This document shows positions 25,276 to 32,708 of a stretch of 34,912 bases of DNA, in pieces. Every line of letters starts with the position of its first letter. Position 1 is the first letter of the stretch. Origin of the DNA: a virus. The translations under genes were made by a program, and so were the position numbers. The notes under the pieces are model-generated. The model saw only the letters and a program-made list of their open reading frames with translations. It was not told the origin of the DNA and did not search any database. The DNA lies in IMG/VR virus record IMGVR_UViG_3300027759_000238, positions 1 through 34,912 of that record. One strand, written 5' to 3'.

Positions 25276-25484
25276 ACCTCCGCCACACCACCCTAGGCCC
25301 CCGCGCCTGTAACGCCCTCGCTGACTATCTGGGCGTCCACACAGTCGCGGAGCTACGCGAGGCCCTAGCGAGCTACAGCAACCCGCTCTGGGAGCTCATG
25401 CGACTACCCAACGTCGGCGCGAAAACAGCGACCGACATTATGACCCTGTTGAAAGGAGACTTGACCCAATGCGTAACGACCTAA
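25272..25484 (+). CDS. Small helix-hairpin-helix protein, RNAP alpha-CTD-like
   Basis: A 70-aa protein from GTG 25272, coupled to the gene before (GTGA). LGPRACNALADYLGVHTVAELREAL (about 8-32) and LMRLPNVGAKTATDIMTLLKG (about 42-62) match the plan of bacterial RNA polymerase alpha C-terminal domains: L..RA.N.L...G..TV.EL, then the P.G.K....I HhH. Its end overlaps the leader and start of the next gene by 16 bases. The fold call is moderate. A role in DNA binding or in host RNA polymerase interaction is inference. Confidence 0.7.
   Translation: MNLRHTTLGPRACNALADYLGVHTVAELREALASYSNPLWELMRLPNVGAKTATDIMTLLKGDLTQCVTT
25452..25471 (+). promoter_or_regulatory. Conserved translation leader, copy 2
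   Basis: AAAGGAGACTTGACCCAATG, one base from copy 1. It lies inside the 3' end of the helix-hairpin-helix gene and its ATG at 25469 starts the next gene. Confidence 0.75.
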
Positions 25485-25948
25485 GAACCTGGGCGAAGAC
25501 AGCCCTCGACAAGAACCGCGACCAACCCGACCTAGCGGCAGCGTGGCTTGCTACACAAGGCGACAAAGACCTGCGCCACCAACTGTTGCGCCTTGGCGCG
25601 CAGCAGGTCGTGCGCTCGTTCTTCACCGCGCAGCGTGCTTCAGCGATGAGCATGGCGACAGGGCGCGTCATGGCGACACTGGGCGCACCAGACGTTGCCG
25701 ACCGCGTGGCCGCTAGGGTGGCCCGTCAAGCCTTCTGGGACGCCTACACGCTGTTCGGCATGACACCGATACGCGAAGCCACCAAAGAGCAACTGGAGGC
25801 CAGCGCAGCGGCACGCGAAACCCAAGCAAAGGGCGAACTACGCCTCGCCAAGTTCGAGCGCGCCGTGGCCCGTCGCTTGGTCGGCGCTCAACGCGTCTGT
25901 GATGCTCTCACCTCTGAGGCCGTCGAAGCTATGGCGAGGGCGGCATGA
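25469..25948 (+). CDS. Hypothetical helical protein, 159 aa
   Basis: The protein is alanine- and arginine-rich and almost all helical. Marks are MRNDLRTWAKTALDKNRDQP, ATGRVMATLGAPDVADRVAA and FWDAYTLFGMTPIREATKEQ (about 90-109). It follows the shared leader and overlaps the next gene by four bases (ATGA). No signal or membrane segment was found. It may be a DNA-associated protein, but I did not recognise the family. Confidence 0.68.
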   Translation: MRNDLRTWAKTALDKNRDQPDLAAAWLATQGDKDLRHQLLRLGAQQVVRSFFTAQRASAMSMATGRVMATLGAPDVADRVAARVARQAFWDAYTLFGMTPIREATKEQLEASAAARETQAKGELRLAKFERAVARRLVGAQRVCDALTSEAVEAMARAA

Positions 25949-26259
25949 CTAGGACGTTCGAGCGCAGCACCGCCGGACTGCGCGATGCCCTCATGAGCGA
26001 GATGGAGGACATCCGCGCCGGGATCGCCACGCCCGCAGAGGCCACCGCCTTCGCGTTGCTGGCGAAGACTATCGTCGCCAGCATGGAGGCCGAGATCACC
26101 GAGAGCTTGCGCCTCGACGCCAAGGAGGATCGCGACCGGCGGTTCCGTGAGCGCGAGCAAAACCGCCTCATAGCCGAACGGGAGGTACTGGCGCTGGAGT
26201 ACAAGCAGCAGAGCGAGGAAGCCGAGGAGGACGATGACGGTGACGTACACCAGCTTTGA
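25945..26259 (+). CDS. Hypothetical coiled-coil protein, 104 aa
   Basis: It starts at an ATGA overlap. The sequence has a helix with STAGLRDALMSEMEDI, then a strongly charged coiled-coil region (LRLDAKEDRDRRFREREQNR; LAEREVLALEYKQQSEEAEE by approximate reading) and a poly-acidic end. Likely a dimeric helical protein. The start of the next gene lies 26 bases before its end. Unknown function. Confidence 0.66.
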   Translation: MTRTFERSTAGLRDALMSEMEDIRAGIATPAEATAFALLAKTIVASMEAEITESLRLDAKEDRDRRFREREQNRLIAEREVLALEYKQQSEEAEEDDDGDVHQL

Positions 26260-26857
26260 GCAAGACGGCGAGTGGTGGTACGAGGGCGACTATTGCCGCC
26301 TGATCCACGCAGGCGGGAACAACCTCAAATACACGCACCACCCCATCGCGGCGGCGCAGGACATGAACGAAGACCCGTCGTTCCGTCACCTGTCGTTCGA
26401 GCAACTGTTTAACGCGGTCGTCAAATACGGACCGACCCGCAGCACTTCTTGGCGCAGGTATAACTACATGGAGGAGATTGCCGTGCCTATGCCGGAAACT
26501 AAGCGGGCGGTTGCCACGCACCTCGGCGTTAAGTGCCTCTGTTGCGAGAACATAGCGTGGGAGCCACCCCCGCCGGATAGTTCAGGCTGGGGGCTGAGGT
26601 GCAAAGACCTAAACGCCTTTGATGAGACCATCAGCGCGCAGATAGAATATGTTTGCGCGCTGCTTCCGCCCTTTCAAGTCGGCTTATGCACGACATACCC
26701 CGTCCTCTGCTCCGACTGCGTAGCCTTGGCGCGCACCGCCAAGCCGCACCCAGGACGATCCTGGCGGTACGAGAGGACAAACGCCCTGCGCGGCGTCCTC
26801 GCTGTCTTCGAACAGAAAGCAGTTTACAAACGCCAGCCGCACCCGGTAGGGTGCTAA
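26234..26857 (+). CDS. Hypothetical protein with cysteine pairs
   Basis: A 207-aa protein. ATG 26234 overlaps the preceding gene by 26 bases. The aromatic N-terminus YTSFEQDGEWWYEGDYCRLI leads to KCLCCENIAWEPPPPDSSGW (about 99-118, a cysteine pair) and CTTYPVLCSDCVALART (about 154-170, a second pair). Four cysteines could bind zinc. The C-terminus is basic. Not recognised; a zinc-stabilised phage protein is the simplest reading. Confidence 0.62.
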   Translation: MTVTYTSFEQDGEWWYEGDYCRLIHAGGNNLKYTHHPIAAAQDMNEDPSFRHLSFEQLFNAVVKYGPTRSTSWRRYNYMEEIAVPMPETKRAVATHLGVKCLCCENIAWEPPPPDSSGWGLRCKDLNAFDETISAQIEYVCALLPPFQVGLCTTYPVLCSDCVALARTAKPHPGRSWRYERTNALRGVLAVFEQKAVYKRQPHPVGC

Positions 26858-26865
26858 CCACACAA

Positions 26866-26885
26866 CAAGGAGACCTGACCCAATG
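26866..26885 (+). promoter_or_regulatory. Conserved translation leader, copy 3
   Basis: CAAGGAGACCTGACCCAATG, one base from copy 1, with the start codon at 26883-26885 and an adenine-rich lead-in. Confidence 0.75.
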
Positions 26886-27065
26886 ACCGACCTGACCTAC
26901 CCCGTCGACACCCGCCTGGAACTAGTCCAGGCCATCCAGGCGATAGCCATGAGCCTGTATGAGCAAGCCCCAGAGACCCTAGGGCTGGCCGAGATCATCG
27001 CGTCTAGCCAAGAGGTCTACGACCTCGCGGAGGCGCTCCTGAGCCATCTGGAGGAACGCAAGTGA
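26883..27065 (+). CDS. Small acidic helical protein, 60 aa
   Basis: It starts with the shared leader. MTDLTYPVDTRLELVQAIQA continues with helical and acidic repeats EQAPETLGLAEIIASSQEVY and DLAEALLSHLEER. Acidic, two-helix composition. It overlaps the next GTG by four bases. Not recognised. Confidence 0.65.
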   Translation: MTDLTYPVDTRLELVQAIQAIAMSLYEQAPETLGLAEIIASSQEVYDLAEALLSHLEERK

Positions 27066-27211
27066 GCCGCAACTACCTTAACAGCGAAGCGTTTAGGAAT
27101 TACGCCAGCGGCGGCTACCCCGCCAACACCCACCCCGACCGCGACTGGTCGCCACCCGATCCCGCCGACGCCGAGGACACTGAGGACGATAGCGAGGAGG
27201 CAGAGGCGTGA
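27062..27211 (+). CDS. Small acidic disordered protein, 49 aa
   Basis: GTG 27062 overlaps the preceding stop (GTGA). It reads MSRNYLNSEAFRNYASGGYP, then a proline-rich centre and an acidic tail (EDTEDDSEEAEA). Probably disordered. It overlaps the next start by four bases. Function unknown. Confidence 0.58.
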   Translation: MSRNYLNSEAFRNYASGGYPANTHPDRDWSPPDPADAEDTEDDSEEAEA

Positions 27212-27417
27212 AGCCTCTGCTCCTGGCCCTCGCCTTAACCGCCCTGCTGCTGCTGGGGAGCTATTTCATTCTTGTCGCGGTCAGCTACGCCAACGCCGCA
27301 ACACGGCCCCGTGCCGCGACCTTCACGCCCTTTCTAGCACCCATCAAGCCACTGCCCTGCGTCGCCTGTGTGTCGCTCATGGCACCCCCCGGCCAAGCCC
27401 TTGACGGCACCCAATAA
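27208..27417 (+). CDS. Small membrane or exported protein, 69 aa
   Basis: GTG 27208 overlaps the upstream stop (GTGA). It begins with one lysine and a long hydrophobic run, LLLALALTALLLLGSYFILVAV (residues 4-25), then SYANAATRPRA. The ANA-type sequence could be a signal peptidase site, or the run is an anchor. The C-terminal part is proline-rich with a CVAC motif (about 51-54) and a hydrophobic patch. It could be a membrane or periplasmic protein, for example for lysis or exclusion; unproven. Confidence 0.58.
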   Translation: MKPLLLALALTALLLLGSYFILVAVSYANAATRPRAATFTPFLAPIKPLPCVACVSLMAPPGQALDGTQ

Positions 27418-27445
27418 GGTGCCTACCGTGCCGACTAGGAGCACC
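27418..27445 (+). promoter_or_regulatory. Leader hairpin over the Shine-Dalgarno of the repressor-like gene
   Basis: GGTGCCTA (27418-27425) pairs with TAGG..CACC (27436-27445; AG bulged), a ten-base loop between. AGGAG at 27437-27441, the ribosome site of the Cro-like gene (ATG 27448), is inside the stem. It would reduce access to the ribosome unless opened. Confidence 0.4.
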
Positions 27446-27447
27446 CT

Positions 27448-27669
27448 ATGACAGACCTGAACCTTCTTGACCAAGCGGTTACCGCCGCTGGCAGCATCAG
27501 TGCCTTGGCCCGCAAGCTGGGCATCAAGCCGCAAGTTTGTAACCGCTGGGTCAAGCGAGGTTGGGTGCCACCGCAGCAGGCGCTCAAGCTCGAACTGTTT
27601 TACGGCATCCCCGCCAAGGACTTGGTCAAGCCCTCGCTGCGCGAGATGGCCGACCTACTCGCATCCTGA
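27448..27669 (+). CDS. Cro/YdaS-like HTH transcription regulator
   Basis: A 73-aa protein with LLDQAVTAAGSISALARKLG, then IKPQVCNRWVKRGWVPPQQA (about 6-46), the pattern of Cro/YdaS-type repressor domains (L.kAi.aaGs..aLA..Lgi....v..Wv.RG.VP). The helix-turn-helix spans about residues 17-38. The Shine-Dalgarno AGGAG is in a leader hairpin. It probably controls early phage promoters; candidate sites are the CACC-N6-GGTG dyads or the TGGTGTAC elements. It stops three bases before the PrimPol-helicase start. Confidence 0.8.
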   Translation: MTDLNLLDQAVTAAGSISALARKLGIKPQVCNRWVKRGWVPPQQALKLELFYGIPAKDLVKPSLREMADLLAS

Positions 27670-27672
27670 TCC

Positions 27673-29739
27673 ATGTCCGCAGTGACCTCGATCAATCCCT
27701 TAGTGCGTCAAGTTGAGGCCCCCACGGCGCTCCGTGAGCTGCAAGGCTGGCTGATCTGGCGCTATGAGACGCATCCCGGCGAGGCCAAACCGCGCAAAGT
27801 GCCGCACTATGTCGGCGGTGGGCGTCGGTACGGTAAGCAAGGCAGCCCAGAGGACCGCGCCAAGCTAACGACCTTCGGCGTGGCCCGCGAGGCGGCAGCG
27901 CGTCAGGGCTACGACGGCGTCGGGCTGGCGATGCTGCCCGATTGGGGCGTGACCGGCCTAGACTTTGACTACTGCGTCGATGCCAGCGGCAACATCCCCG
28001 CCGAGGTCATGGCTATCGTGGGCCGGACCTACTGCGAGTATAGCCCAAGCCACAACGGCGTGCGCGCCTTCGTGGTGGGCAACCTGGGCGACCACAAAAG
28101 CCTCAAGGACGCCACCAACGATTGGGGCCTAGAGGTGTTCAGCTCCAAGGGCTTCCTGACGTTCACGGGCAATGCGCTGCCCATCTGCGAGATGCTCGAC
28201 TATGTCGATCACATCGCGCCCGCTGACGATGGCGTTAAGGCTCTGTGCGCCGTGCGCTTCGGCGCGACCCGCACCAGCGACACCGGCGCTCTAGACTTCA
28301 TGGAGACGTTCGAGCCGCCTATGGGGCTGCGCGAAGAGGACATCCGCGAGCTACTGTCGGACCTCGATGCGTCCACGGGCCGCGACGATTGGATCAAGAT
28401 CGGCATGGCGATCCACCACGAGACGGGTGGCGAGGGCTTCGACATCTGGGACGAGTGGTCGAGCGATGGCTACACCTACCCCGGCACCGAGGCGCTACAG
28501 TCGCAGTGGGACAGCTTCGACCGGCGCGACGCCACGGGCCGTCAAATCACCATGCGCAGCGTCAAGAAGATGTCGAACATTGTTCGCATTGCGCAGGGGC
28601 TACAGCCACGCTCTTTTGATCTGATAAGCCGCGCCGCTGAAGAAGCGCGGATCGAAGCCGAGGGACGGCCCACCGACCCCGACACGTTCATCTCGACGGC
28701 TGACTATGCAGGCAAGTACCGCATCTATGGCGCGGACGAGTTCACCTCGCGCCCACCGATCCGGTGGATGATTAAGGGCGTACTGCCCCGCGACGGTGAG
28801 CTGATCGTCATCTACGGCGCTCCCGGTAGCGGCAAGAGCCTGTGCGCTCTGGACCTGACGATGGCCCTAGTGCGCGGCGAGCCGTGGCGCGGTCTCAAGG
28901 TCAACAAGGCCCGCGTCGTCTACGTCGCCGCCGAGGGCGCGGAGGGCGTGGCGCAGCGCCTCAAGGCGTACAGTCAGCATCACGGCGTCAAGCTGGGCGG
29001 CTTGCCCATCGGCATCGTGGCCGACGCACCGAACCTCATGGTCGAGGAGGACGCCACTGAGCTAGTCAAGTCGATCATCAATGCGGGCGGTGGCGATGTC
29101 ATCGTCTGCGACACATGGGCGCAGGTAACGCCCGGCGCGAACGAGAACAGCGGCGAGGACATGGGTCTGGCGCTCAAGCACTGCCGGTCTATCCGGCAGG
29201 CCACGGGGGCCATCGTCATCCTGATCGCGCACACCGGCAAGGACGCCAGCCGGGGTATTCGTGGCTGGTCGGGCTTGAACGGCGCTGCGAACACCACCTT
29301 GGAGGTCATCCGCGACGACGACAGCGAGGCGCGGATGTTGAAGATCACCAAGCAGAAGGACGGGCGCGACGACCTGACCCCTTGGGGCTTCAAGCTACAG
29401 GACGTGCTGATTGGCATCGACGAGGACGGCGACGAGATCAACTCGCCGGTCGTGATCGAGACCAATACCTTGGTGACGCCAAAGAGCGAGAAGACCAAGA
29501 AAAGCGAAGAGGATGTCTGGACGCGCAACGTGTTGGATTACATCGCCACGCTTGAGCCGCACGTCGGCGGCATGGAACTGCTTACGCTGCTCGACAACGT
29601 CATGGACTTCATGCCGAAGGACACCGCTTCGCGCCTCCCAGGTTTGCGGGCGCATATGGGCGATGTCGTCCAAGCCATGACCAAAGGCAAAAACCGTAGC
29701 ATCCACGTTGCCAACGGTTACGCCACGTTTTTAGTCTAG
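27673..29739 (+). CDS. PrimPol-type primase fused to RecA-like helicase
   Basis: A 688-aa protein. The N-terminus (about 15-190) looks like a bifunctional DNA primase/polymerase domain with GLDFDYC (95-101; DxD at 97 and 99), EYSPSHNGVRAF (122-133) and LEVFSSKGFLTFTG. Residues about 222-310 look like a PriCT-2 linker (GRDDWIKIGMAIHHETGGEGF..W..WS). A RecA/AAA_25-like helicase follows, Walker A GAPGSGKS (382-389), Walker B VIVCDTWA (about 476-483) and LIAHTGKD (517-524). A C-terminal region (about 590-688) completes it. It probably primes and unwinds at the origin. Placement with nuclease, single-strand binding protein and polymerase fits a self-contained replisome. Confidence 0.88.
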   Translation: MSAVTSINPLVRQVEAPTALRELQGWLIWRYETHPGEAKPRKVPHYVGGGRRYGKQGSPEDRAKLTTFGVAREAAARQGYDGVGLAMLPDWGVTGLDFDYCVDASGNIPAEVMAIVGRTYCEYSPSHNGVRAFVVGNLGDHKSLKDATNDWGLEVFSSKGFLTFTGNALPICEMLDYVDHIAPADDGVKALCAVRFGATRTSDTGALDFMETFEPPMGLREEDIRELLSDLDASTGRDDWIKIGMAIHHETGGEGFDIWDEWSSDGYTYPGTEALQSQWDSFDRRDATGRQITMRSVKKMSNIVRIAQGLQPRSFDLISRAAEEARIEAEGRPTDPDTFISTADYAGKYRIYGADEFTSRPPIRWMIKGVLPRDGELIVIYGAPGSGKSLCALDLTMALVRGEPWRGLKVNKARVVYVAAEGAEGVAQRLKAYSQHHGVKLGGLPIGIVADAPNLMVEEDATELVKSIINAGGGDVIVCDTWAQVTPGANENSGEDMGLALKHCRSIRQATGAIVILIAHTGKDASRGIRGWSGLNGAANTTLEVIRDDDSEARMLKITKQKDGRDDLTPWGFKLQDVLIGIDEDGDEINSPVVIETNTLVTPKSEKTKKSEEDVWTRNVLDYIATLEPHVGGMELLTLLDNVMDFMPKDTASRLPGLRAHMGDVVQAMTKGKNRSIHVANGYATFLV

Positions 29740-29761
29740 TAATTTTCTGCATTGACCATGC

Positions 29762-29775
29762 CACCCAAATGGGTG
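29762..29775. promoter_or_regulatory. CACCCA-AA-TGGGTG palindrome
   Basis: Perfect 6-bp arms with a two-base spacer in the 74-base gap after the helicase gene. Read as CACC-N6-GGTG it is like the two dyads at 19855 and 20139 (TGCACC-N6-GGTGCA). It may be an operator; no promoter pair was clear next to it. Confidence 0.4.
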
Positions 29776-29813
29776 CAGGGTTCTAAAACCAACCAACCCA
29801 AGGAGAAACGTCG

Positions 29814-30014
29814 GTGAAAAGCCGCCAGTATTACGACAGCTTGTCGATCCAGCAACTTATCGATGCCGCTAGGTACGAGAGCCGAGAGGGGCGACCGCAG
29901 CCGGAACTGCTGGCGGTCTTGGCCGACATGGTTGAGGGCTTAGACGACGACTGCTTGGTTATGCAGAACGAGATCGACCGGCTGACCCGTGAACTTAACG
30001 ATAAGGAGACCTGA
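29814..30014 (+). CDS. Small hypothetical protein, 66 aa
   Basis: It uses GTG 29814 with AAGGAG about eight bases ahead. It reads MKSRQYYDSLSIQQLIDAAR, then LLAVLADMVEGLDDD and a charged end with DRLTRELNDKE. Helical with a likely coiled coil at the end. Its end lies two bases before the next start, and the next gene's leader (AAGGAGACCTGA) overlaps its 3' end. Unknown. Confidence 0.65.
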   Translation: MKSRQYYDSLSIQQLIDAARYESREGRPQPELLAVLADMVEGLDDDCLVMQNEIDRLTRELNDKET

Positions 30015-30016
30015 GA

Positions 30017-30547
30017 ATGAGCGTTACCATTACGTTTACCGCCGAGACCCCCGAGGCTATGGAGCGGCAGTTGCTCAAATGGGAGGACGTGCTGTGCAAG
30101 GGGCGCCTTACGATTGAGGCCGCAAATCAAAGCAACGCGCTTGCTGCACAGGCGCAAATGGCCGCTGCGCGCGCCGCCAAGGAAGAGGCGCAACGCGCCG
30201 AGGCGCACGTCTCCAACGTCAAGGCTCTTAAGGAGATAGCCGCTAAAGCCGCCGCGTTCGTCGCAGAGCCGGTGGAAGAGCCTGTTACCGACCCTTTGCC
30301 CGTTGCCGTAGTGGCCGATACGGCAGCTACGGTATCTACGGCATCTGCGCCAACGGATGTACCTGCGACAGCGTCTGACGTGCCGGACTACGCCATCGTG
30401 CGTGAGGCGGTGCTGCGGCTGGCGGTAGTCAAGACGCCCGAAATCACTCGCGCCCTGCTGGACACTTACGGCGTCCGCAAGGCGGCTGACCTCGACCCTT
30501 CGCGCTGGGCTGCACTGCTGGCCGACGTTAACGCGGCGATGGCCTAG
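30017..30547 (+). CDS. Hypothetical protein with alanine-rich linker
   Basis: A 176-aa protein following the AAGGAGACCTGA leader. The N-terminus SVTITFTAETPEAMERQLLK and a helical coiled part (AQAQMAAARAAKEEAQRAEA) lead to an Ala/Val/Thr/Pro linker (about 85-122) and a small C-terminal domain with YAIVREAVLRLAVVKTPEIT, ALLDTYGVRKAADLDP. Phage proteins with this C-terminal domain occur beside replication genes; some act with single-strand binding proteins or recombinases, but no function is proven. Confidence 0.66.
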   Translation: MSVTITFTAETPEAMERQLLKWEDVLCKGRLTIEAANQSNALAAQAQMAAARAAKEEAQRAEAHVSNVKALKEIAAKAAAFVAEPVEEPVTDPLPVAVVADTAATVSTASAPTDVPATASDVPDYAIVREAVLRLAVVKTPEITRALLDTYGVRKAADLDPSRWAALLADVNAAMA

Positions 30548-30549
30548 CC

Positions 30550-30702
30550 ATGTGGCCCTGGTCGCGCATCCAAAAGCTAGAGCAGGCGCTGTACGACGAG
30601 CAGCGTGAAAACCGTATGCTGGAGCGTCGATGCGAGTGGCTCGACAACCAATGGGAAAAAGCGAAACGCGACCTAAAGAAAGCAAAAGGAGAAACCAAAT
30701 GA
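30550..30702 (+). CDS. Small coiled-coil protein, 50 aa
   Basis: It starts two bases after the previous stop. The sequence begins MWPWSRIQKLEQALYDEQRE and continues NRMLERRCEWLDNQWEKAKR with heptads, ending lysine-rich. The following gene has a similar MIWPF...IAELQ start, so the two look related. Its AAAAGGAG end also provides the ribosome site for the next gene, which overlaps by four bases. Confidence 0.68.
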   Translation: MWPWSRIQKLEQALYDEQRENRMLERRCEWLDNQWEKAKRDLKKAKGETK

Positions 30703-30965
30703 TTTGGCCATTTACCAAGATTGCCGAGTTGCAGCGCCAAGTGGGAGCGCTGCACGTTGTGCTTGATGCCAACGCCAATCGCATTGGGCAGATAACCGAC
30801 GAACTTAACCTGATGTACGTGCGAGCGGATTTTGATGCCGAGCGCGACAAGCGCAGGTTGGCCGAGATCGACCGGCTGTCGAAAGAGTTGGCTAAGGCGC
30901 GGAAGAACGACACCGCCAAGGACGCTAAGACCGGCAAGTTCACCAAGAAGGCCAAGGATGTCTGA
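30699..30965 (+). CDS. Small coiled-coil protein, 88 aa
   Basis: ATG 30699 overlaps the preceding stop and is supported by AAAAGGAG nine bases upstream; a longer frame lacks such a site. It reads [20 protein letters not shown], then a long coiled coil ([35 protein letters not shown]) and a lysine-rich C-terminus. It resembles the previous gene product at its start. It overlaps the nuclease start by eight bases. Unknown function. Confidence 0.7.
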   Translation: MIWPFTKIAELQRQVGALHVVLDANANRIGQITDELNLMYVRADFDAERDKRRLAEIDRLSKELAKARKNDTAKDAKTGKFTKKAKDV

Positions 30966-32127
30966 GCACGCCCGCCTTAGCCCATCCGGCGCTCACCGCT
31001 GGATGCGTTGCCCCGGCAGCCTGCTGCTGGAAGAGAAACTGCCCGATACCTCGTCGGTCTACGCCGACGAGGGCACTGCCGCACACGAAGTTGCCGCTTG
31101 GATACTCGCCAGTGACCTGGACGAGGCCACGGCCCGCAAGGTCGTGGGCGAGCTAGGCGTCGAGGTTAACGGCAAGGTCTGGCCGATCACGGACGACATG
31201 ATCGACCACTGCATCGACTACGCCAAGCTGGTGCGTGAGTACGCCAACGGTCGCCCGATCCTGACCGAGCGGCGGCTGGAGTTCAGCCACGTTGTCGATG
31301 TGGCCAACCAGTTCGGCACGTCCGACGCCGTGATCTTGGGCGACGACACCCTGTTTGTGGTCGATCTGAAGTACGGCATGGGCGTTAAGGTGGACGCCAT
31401 GGACAACGAGCAACTACAGCTCTACGCCCTCGGCGCGCTCAAGGAGTACGAGTTCTTGGGCGACTTCTCTCTGGTCCAGATGGTCATCCATCAACCGCGT
31501 TTAAACCACGTCGCGGAGTACGTCATCACGGTCCCCGAGCTGCTGGCCTTCGGTCGGCGGGCGAAGGAGGCGGCGGCGCTGGCGTTAACCCCCAACGCTA
31601 CCCTTGTACCGGGGGAAAAGCAGTGCAGGTTCTGCAAGGCCAAGGCGACCTGTCCGGCGCTCCGCGAGGAGGTGCTGGACATCGTTGCCGCCGACGCCAG
31701 CGACTTTGACGACTTGACCGAGACGGTGAACGACGGCGACACCGACTACCTGTCGGTCGCCATGGACAAGGTCAGTTTGGTCGAGGACTGGTGCAAGGCG
31801 ATCCGCGCCGAGGTCGAGCGTCGGCTCATGGCTGGGCAGACGGTACCGAATTACAAGCTGGTTGAGGGACGCCAAGGCAACCGCGCCTGGGCCGACAAGG
31901 AGGCCATCGAGGCCCTGTTCCAGAGCTGGCGGCTGCGCAAAGACGAGATGTACGATTTTAGCTTGATCAGCCCGACCAAAGCTGAAAAGCTCTTAACCCC
32001 GGTGCGCTGGGAGAAGGCACAGAGCCTGATCTCCCGCAGCGCCGGTAAACCATCCGTGGCACCTGTCACTGATCGGCGTCCCGCCATTTCTGGCGGCGCT
32101 GCAACTGCCGACGAGTTCGGCGAATAA
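30958..32127 (+). CDS. DUF2800-like PD-(D/E)XK nuclease with four cysteines
   Basis: A 389-aa protein. ATG 30958 overlaps the preceding gene; a longer frame is antisense-like and lacks motif support. Residues 1-45 include RWMRCPGS (Cys18) and DEGTAAHE. The nuclease core has FGTSDAVIL (Asp123), VVDLKYG (Asp136, Lys138) and [12 protein letters not shown] (Gln152). [10 protein letters not shown] gives Cys223, 226 and 232. The four cysteines match the Fe-S clamp of Cas4/AddB-type nucleases. It probably processes DNA ends during recombination or replication. It is followed by the single-strand binding protein, a common pair in phages. Confidence 0.85.
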   Translation: MSEHARLSPSGAHRWMRCPGSLLLEEKLPDTSSVYADEGTAAHEVAAWILASDLDEATARKVVGELGVEVNGKVWPITDDMIDHCIDYAKLVREYANGRPILTERRLEFSHVVDVANQFGTSDAVILGDDTLFVVDLKYGMGVKVDAMDNEQLQLYALGALKEYEFLGDFSLVQMVIHQPRLNHVAEYVITVPELLAFGRRAKEAAALALTPNATLVPGEKQCRFCKAKATCPALREEVLDIVAADASDFDDLTETVNDGDTDYLSVAMDKVSLVEDWCKAIRAEVERRLMAGQTVPNYKLVEGRQGNRAWADKEAIEALFQSWRLRKDEMYDFSLISPTKAEKLLTPVRWEKAQSLISRSAGKPSVAPVTDRRPAISGGAATADEFGE

Positions 32128-32147
32128 CTGCGAAGTGGAATGTTAAA

Positions 32148-32708
32148 ATGAAAATGCTTGTGAAAAATGTGCGTATGGCTTTCCCGGCGATCTTCGAGCC
32201 GGAAGCGTTTGGTGACGGCGACCCCGCCTACGGGGCCAAGTTCATCATCGATCAATCTCACCCGCAACTGGCGGAAATCCGCAAGGCCGTCACGACGGCT
32301 GCGACGGAGAAGTGGGGCGAAAAGGCTGCCGGTGTTCTCGCCCTGCTCAAGGACGACAAGAAGGTGGCTTGGGTCGAAGGGCCCTATCGCAACAAGAACG
32401 GCGACATCTACGACGGCTTCGAGGGTATGTATCACCTCTCCACCCGCAACGGTGGCAAGGCTCCTGTTAAGCCTTCGGTGTTCGACCAGCAGAACCGTCC
32501 GCTGACGCAAGCCGACGGTGTGGTCTACAGCGGCTGCTACGTCGATGCGTCCATTGAGTTCTACGCTCAGGACAACGGCTACGGTCGCCGCATCAACTGC
32601 TCGCTGCGTGGCGTCCGCAAGGCCGCTGACGGTGACAGCTTCGGTGGCGGTGCGTCTGCGTCCGCTGACGAGTTCGGTGCTCCTGCCGACATCGAGGACT
32701 TCGTCTAG
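32148..32708 (+). CDS. DUF2815-like single-stranded DNA-binding protein
   Basis: A 186-aa protein. VKNVRMAFPAIFEPEAFGDG, PAYGAKFIIDQSHPQ, GMYHLSTRNGGKAPVKPSVF (about 93-112), GVVYSGCYVDASIEFYAQDN and RRINCSLRGVRK fit the DUF2815 OB-fold ssDNA-binding family. The C-terminus is acidic (SADEFGAPADIEDFV), like the protein-interaction tails of single-strand binding proteins. It coats ssDNA and may recruit the neighbouring nuclease and polymerase. The first codons follow a short spacer after the nuclease. Its stop overlaps the next start by one base. Confidence 0.88.
   Translation: MKMLVKNVRMAFPAIFEPEAFGDGDPAYGAKFIIDQSHPQLAEIRKAVTTAATEKWGEKAAGVLALLKDDKKVAWVEGPYRNKNGDIYDGFEGMYHLSTRNGGKAPVKPSVFDQQNRPLTQADGVVYSGCYVDASIEFYAQDNGYGRRINCSLRGVRKAADGDSFGGGASASADEFGAPADIEDFV

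Noticed and set aside
29831-30955. 374-aa minus-strand ORF
   Set aside because: Antisense to four coupled plus-strand genes with good ribosome sites.
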